Part shown: positions 8,082 to 9,283 of the stretch, in pieces | Position numbering within the stretch: position 1 is the first letter of the stretch | Layout: each line of letters opens with the position of its first letter | NCBI GenBank assembly: GCA_900555165.1 | Contig: USKE01000069.1 | Coordinates: forward strand, 1 to 9,283 | Direction: 5' to 3' | DNA: 9,283 nucleotides | DNA from: an uncultured Porphyromonadaceae bacterium | Lineage (GTDB): Bacteria > Bacteroidota > Bacteroidia > Bacteroidales > Muribaculaceae | Translations under genes and position numbers: made by a program | The notes under the pieces: model-generated | What the model saw: only the letters and a program-made list of their open reading frames with translations | What the model was told of the DNA's origin: nothing | The model's database searches: none

Positions 8082-8117
8082 GACCGGCTAATATGAAATA
8101 ATTTTGAACAGTTACTT
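8082..8117 (+). repeat. Direct repeat copy 1 (GACCGGC ... AATTTTGAACAGTTACTT)
   Basis: Starts with GACCGGC (8082-8088) and ends with the 18-bp AATTTTGAACAGTTACTT (8100-8117). Both blocks recur in the same order and at nearly the same distance at 8181-8219, with a variable AT-rich middle. The copy also forms the right end of the large palindrome. It includes TAATTTTG (8099-8106), an exact match to the Bacteroidota -7 consensus TAnnTTTG. Confidence 0.75.
8099..8106 (+). promoter_or_regulatory. Possible -7 promoter element (TAATTTTG) for the GH53 gene
   Basis: TAATTTTG matches TAnnTTTG and lies about 120 bp before the GH53 start codon. No convincing TTTG -33 element lies 19-21 bp upstream, and in an AT-rich repeat such a match can arise by chance. 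If active, transcription would begin near 8110-8113 and the leader would contain the hairpin at 8119-8177. Confidence 0.25.
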
Positions 8118-8118
8118 A

Positions 8119-8177
8119 CGTTTCAATATTTCCGCATAGGAAAAACAGATGAATCCGCAAGCGGAGATATTGAAACG
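8119..8177 (+). repeat. Second hairpin between the direct repeats
   Basis: CGTTTCAATATTTCCGC (8119-8135) and GCGGAGATATTGAAACG (8161-8177) are inverted repeats that pair at 16 of 17 positions around a 25-nt loop. A smaller competing hairpin, TCCGCAAGCGGA, lies at 8154-8165 and uses part of the right arm. There is no T-run after it, so it is not an obvious intrinsic terminator. It could stabilise or attenuate the transcript into the GH53 gene, or be a second repeat unit. Confidence 0.65.
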
Positions 8178-8180
8178 GCA

Positions 8181-8219
8181 GACCGGCCTGTTATAAAAAT
8201 AAATTTTGAACAGTTACTT
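8181..8219 (+). repeat. Direct repeat copy 2, ending 4 bp before the GH53 start codon
   Basis: GACCGGC (8181-8187) followed by an AT-rich middle and AATTTTGAACAGTTACTT (8202-8219) repeats the copy at 8082-8117. The 18-bp blocks are 102 bp apart, start to start. Here the bases before TTTTG read TAAA-TTTTG, one base longer than the -7 consensus. The copy supplies the immediate leader of the GH53 message, so the translation start region comes from the repeat. Confidence 0.75.
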
Positions 8220-8223
8220 TCTC

Positions 8224-9283
8224 ATGAAAATGATAAATCTCATATCGATGATCGCACTGGCCGCCTCGCTGACGACGGCCGGATGCACTGAAGACGGCCC
8301 GGTGACGGATCCCCGTCAGGAAGAGACCCCTGTGGTTGAAAAAGCCACAGGCATGGCCCTCGGAGCCGATGTCAGCTGGGTCTCCGAAATGGAACACAAC
8401 GGGATAAAGTTCTATACCCCCGGGGAAGACCGTCAGGAGATGGAGCTTATGCAGCTTCTCCGTGACCACTGCGGCGTCAATTCGATACGTCTGCGCGTTT
8501 GGGTGAACCCTGCCGACGGATGGAACAGCATTGACGACGTGGTTGTAAAGGCACGCCGCGCCGACCGTCTGGGCATGCGCCTGATGATCGACTTCCACTT
8601 CTCTGACACCTGGGCCGATCCCGGCCATCAGGCCATGCCCGCCGCGTGGGAGGGGCTCTCGCTCGACGGCGCATGCAAGGCTGTGGCCGCACATGTGCGC
8701 CAGACTCTCTTCGCCCTGCAGAACGTGGGCGTAACCCCCGAATGGGTGCAGGTCGGTAACGAGACCACACCGGGCATGATGCTGCCGATGGGATCGGTCG
8801 ACAATCCCGAACAGCTCACGGCCCTCAACAACGCCGGCTATGATGCCGTGAAGTCAGTGTGCCCCGACGCAAAGGTAATCGTGCATCTCGACGGCGGCAA
8901 CAACCAGTGGGCTTATGACCGCATGTTCGACCTGCTCGAGAACAACGGCGGCAAATATGACATGATCGGCATGTCGCTTTACCCCTATTGGGCCGAGCAG
9001 GCCGGCGAGACCGGCGGCTGGGAGAAGGTCGCCGACGACTGCATCGCCAACATCGAGCATTGCCGCCAGAAATACGGCAAACCGGTGATGATCTGCGAGA
9101 TCGGCGCCCCCTACAATGAGGCCGAAGACTGCAAGGCACTTATTGCTAAAATGATGAAGACCAATGTGGAGGGTATCTTCTACTGGGAACCTGAGGCCCC
9201 CGGCGGCTACAACGACGGCTATCAGCTCGGCTGTTTCGACAACGGCGCGCCCCCCGTGGGTCTTTGCCCCCTCCGTTCTGTTC
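8224..9283 (+). CDS. GH53 endo-beta-1,4-galactanase (arabinogalactanase), surface lipoprotein, 3' end outside window
   Basis: The frame is open from ATG 8224 to the window end (353 codons). MKMINLISMIALAASLTTAGC is a lipoprotein signal (lipobox TAGC, Cys21), followed by TEDGPVTD, so the enzyme is probably anchored at the outer membrane. The mature part is a GH53 TIM barrel that hydrolyses internal beta-1,4 bonds in galactan with retention. Family motifs are ALGADVSWV near the start, VNSIRLRVWVNP, the highly typical MIDFHFSDTWADPGHQ, WVQVGNE with acid/base Glu180 (codon 8761-8763), MICEIGAP with nucleophile Glu292 (codon 9097-9099), and IFYWEPEAPGGYNDGYQLG near the C-terminus. GH53 proteins usually end soon after this last motif, so only a few residues should be missing. 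The final residues (NGAPPVGLCPLRSV) deviate from the usual pattern after FDNG and may include sequence errors. It is separated from the SusCDE-like genes by the repeat cluster, so it may be transcribed separately or at a different level. An alternative start at 8230 would remove two residues. Confidence 0.94.
   Translation, partial: MKMINLISMIALAASLTTAGCTEDGPVTDPRQEETPVVEKATGMALGADVSWVSEMEHNGIKFYTPGEDRQEMELMQLLRDHCGVNSIRLRVWVNPADGWNSIDDVVVKARRADRLGMRLMIDFHFSDTWADPGHQAMPAAWEGLSLDGACKAVAAHVRQTLFALQNVGVTPEWVQVGNETTPGMMLPMGSVDNPEQLTALNNAGYDAVKSVCPDAKVIVHLDGGNNQWAYDRMFDLLENNGGKYDMIGMSLYPYWAEQAGETGGWEKVADDCIANIEHCRQKYGKPVMICEIGAPYNEAEDCKALIAKMMKTNVEGIFYWEPEAPGGYNDGYQLGCFDNGAPPVGLCPLRSV

Larger units (their letters stand above)
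7935..8117. repeat. Imperfect palindromic (MITE- or REP-like) element in the SGBP-GH53 gap
   Basis: The 183-bp AT-rich stretch opens with AAGTAACTG (7935-7943) and closes with its exact reverse complement CAGTTACTT (8109-8117). Inside, a nested imperfect palindrome runs from GGTC (7943-7946) to GACC (8082-8085). Matching blocks include AATGTTT/AAACATT, GAAATTTT (7973-7980)/AAAATTTC (8050-8057) and ATTTTTCTC/GAGAGGAAAAT. It converges on the perfect central hairpin GTGTAGCGAGCTACAC (8008-8023). No ORF of note lies inside. This structure fits a non-autonomous mobile element or a REP-like repeat that folds in RNA. No clear target-site duplication is visible. I do not recognise a named family. Confidence 0.7.

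Noticed and set aside
8119..8177. A CRISPR array, suggested by GTTTCAAT-like motifs and repeated segments
   Set aside because: The repeats are inverted or only two-fold, unequal in length, with no regularly spaced identical units and no cas genes nearby.
7911..8223. A small unannotated gene or RNA gene (tRNA or similar) in the 313-bp gap
   Set aside because: No long open frame with sensible composition and no tRNA-like cloverleaf was seen. The sequence is explained by inverted and direct repeats.

Overview
The window is part of a polysaccharide utilization locus (PUL) from a member of the Bacteroidota. Likely a gut-type Bacteroidales with GC-rich coding sequence; Muribaculaceae or an Alistipes-like lineage would fit, but the family cannot be fixed by eye. 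The diagnosis rests on an adjacent SusC/SusD pair, a hybrid two-component system (HTCS) regulator, lipoproteins with short acidic residues after the lipid-modified cysteine, A-rich leaders without Shine-Dalgarno sequences, and a TAnnTTTG promoter element. All genes are on the + strand.

Layout. Positions 1-2065 hold the 3' half of an HTCS regulator: end of the sensor propeller, Y_Y_Y domain, one membrane helix, histidine kinase, receiver and AraC-type DNA-binding domain. It is broken by a frameshift in the kinase ATP lid, beside an 11-C tract. A 186-bp gap (2066-2251) carries a possible terminator, a TTTGTCTG direct repeat with 21-bp spacing, and a TAnnTTTG box. Then come a SusC-like TonB-dependent transporter (2252-5254), a SusD-like glycan-binding lipoprotein (5266-6819) and a SusE-like surface lipoprotein (6822-7910). 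These three are 11 and 2 bp apart and read as one operon. A 313-bp AT-rich gap (7911-8223) is filled almost entirely by an imperfect palindrome, a second hairpin and two direct repeats. It ends 4 bp before a GH53 endo-beta-1,4-galactanase lipoprotein (8224 to window end), which is cut by the window just before its expected C-terminus.

How it works together (inference from families). The GH53 enzyme cuts beta-1,4-galactan (type I arabinogalactan or pectic galactan side chains) at the cell surface. The SusD- and SusE-like proteins capture the fragments, SusC imports them across the outer membrane, and the HTCS senses a galacto-oligosaccharide in the periplasm and activates the susC promoter. 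The order HTCS / SusC / SusD / surface binding protein / GH53 resembles the pectic galactan PUL of Bacteroides thetaiotaomicron (BT4667-BT4673 region).

I see no wholly new system. The points most worth checking are the broken regulator with its C tract, the operator-like repeat before susC, and the repeat cluster wedged between the binding-protein genes and the galactanase.
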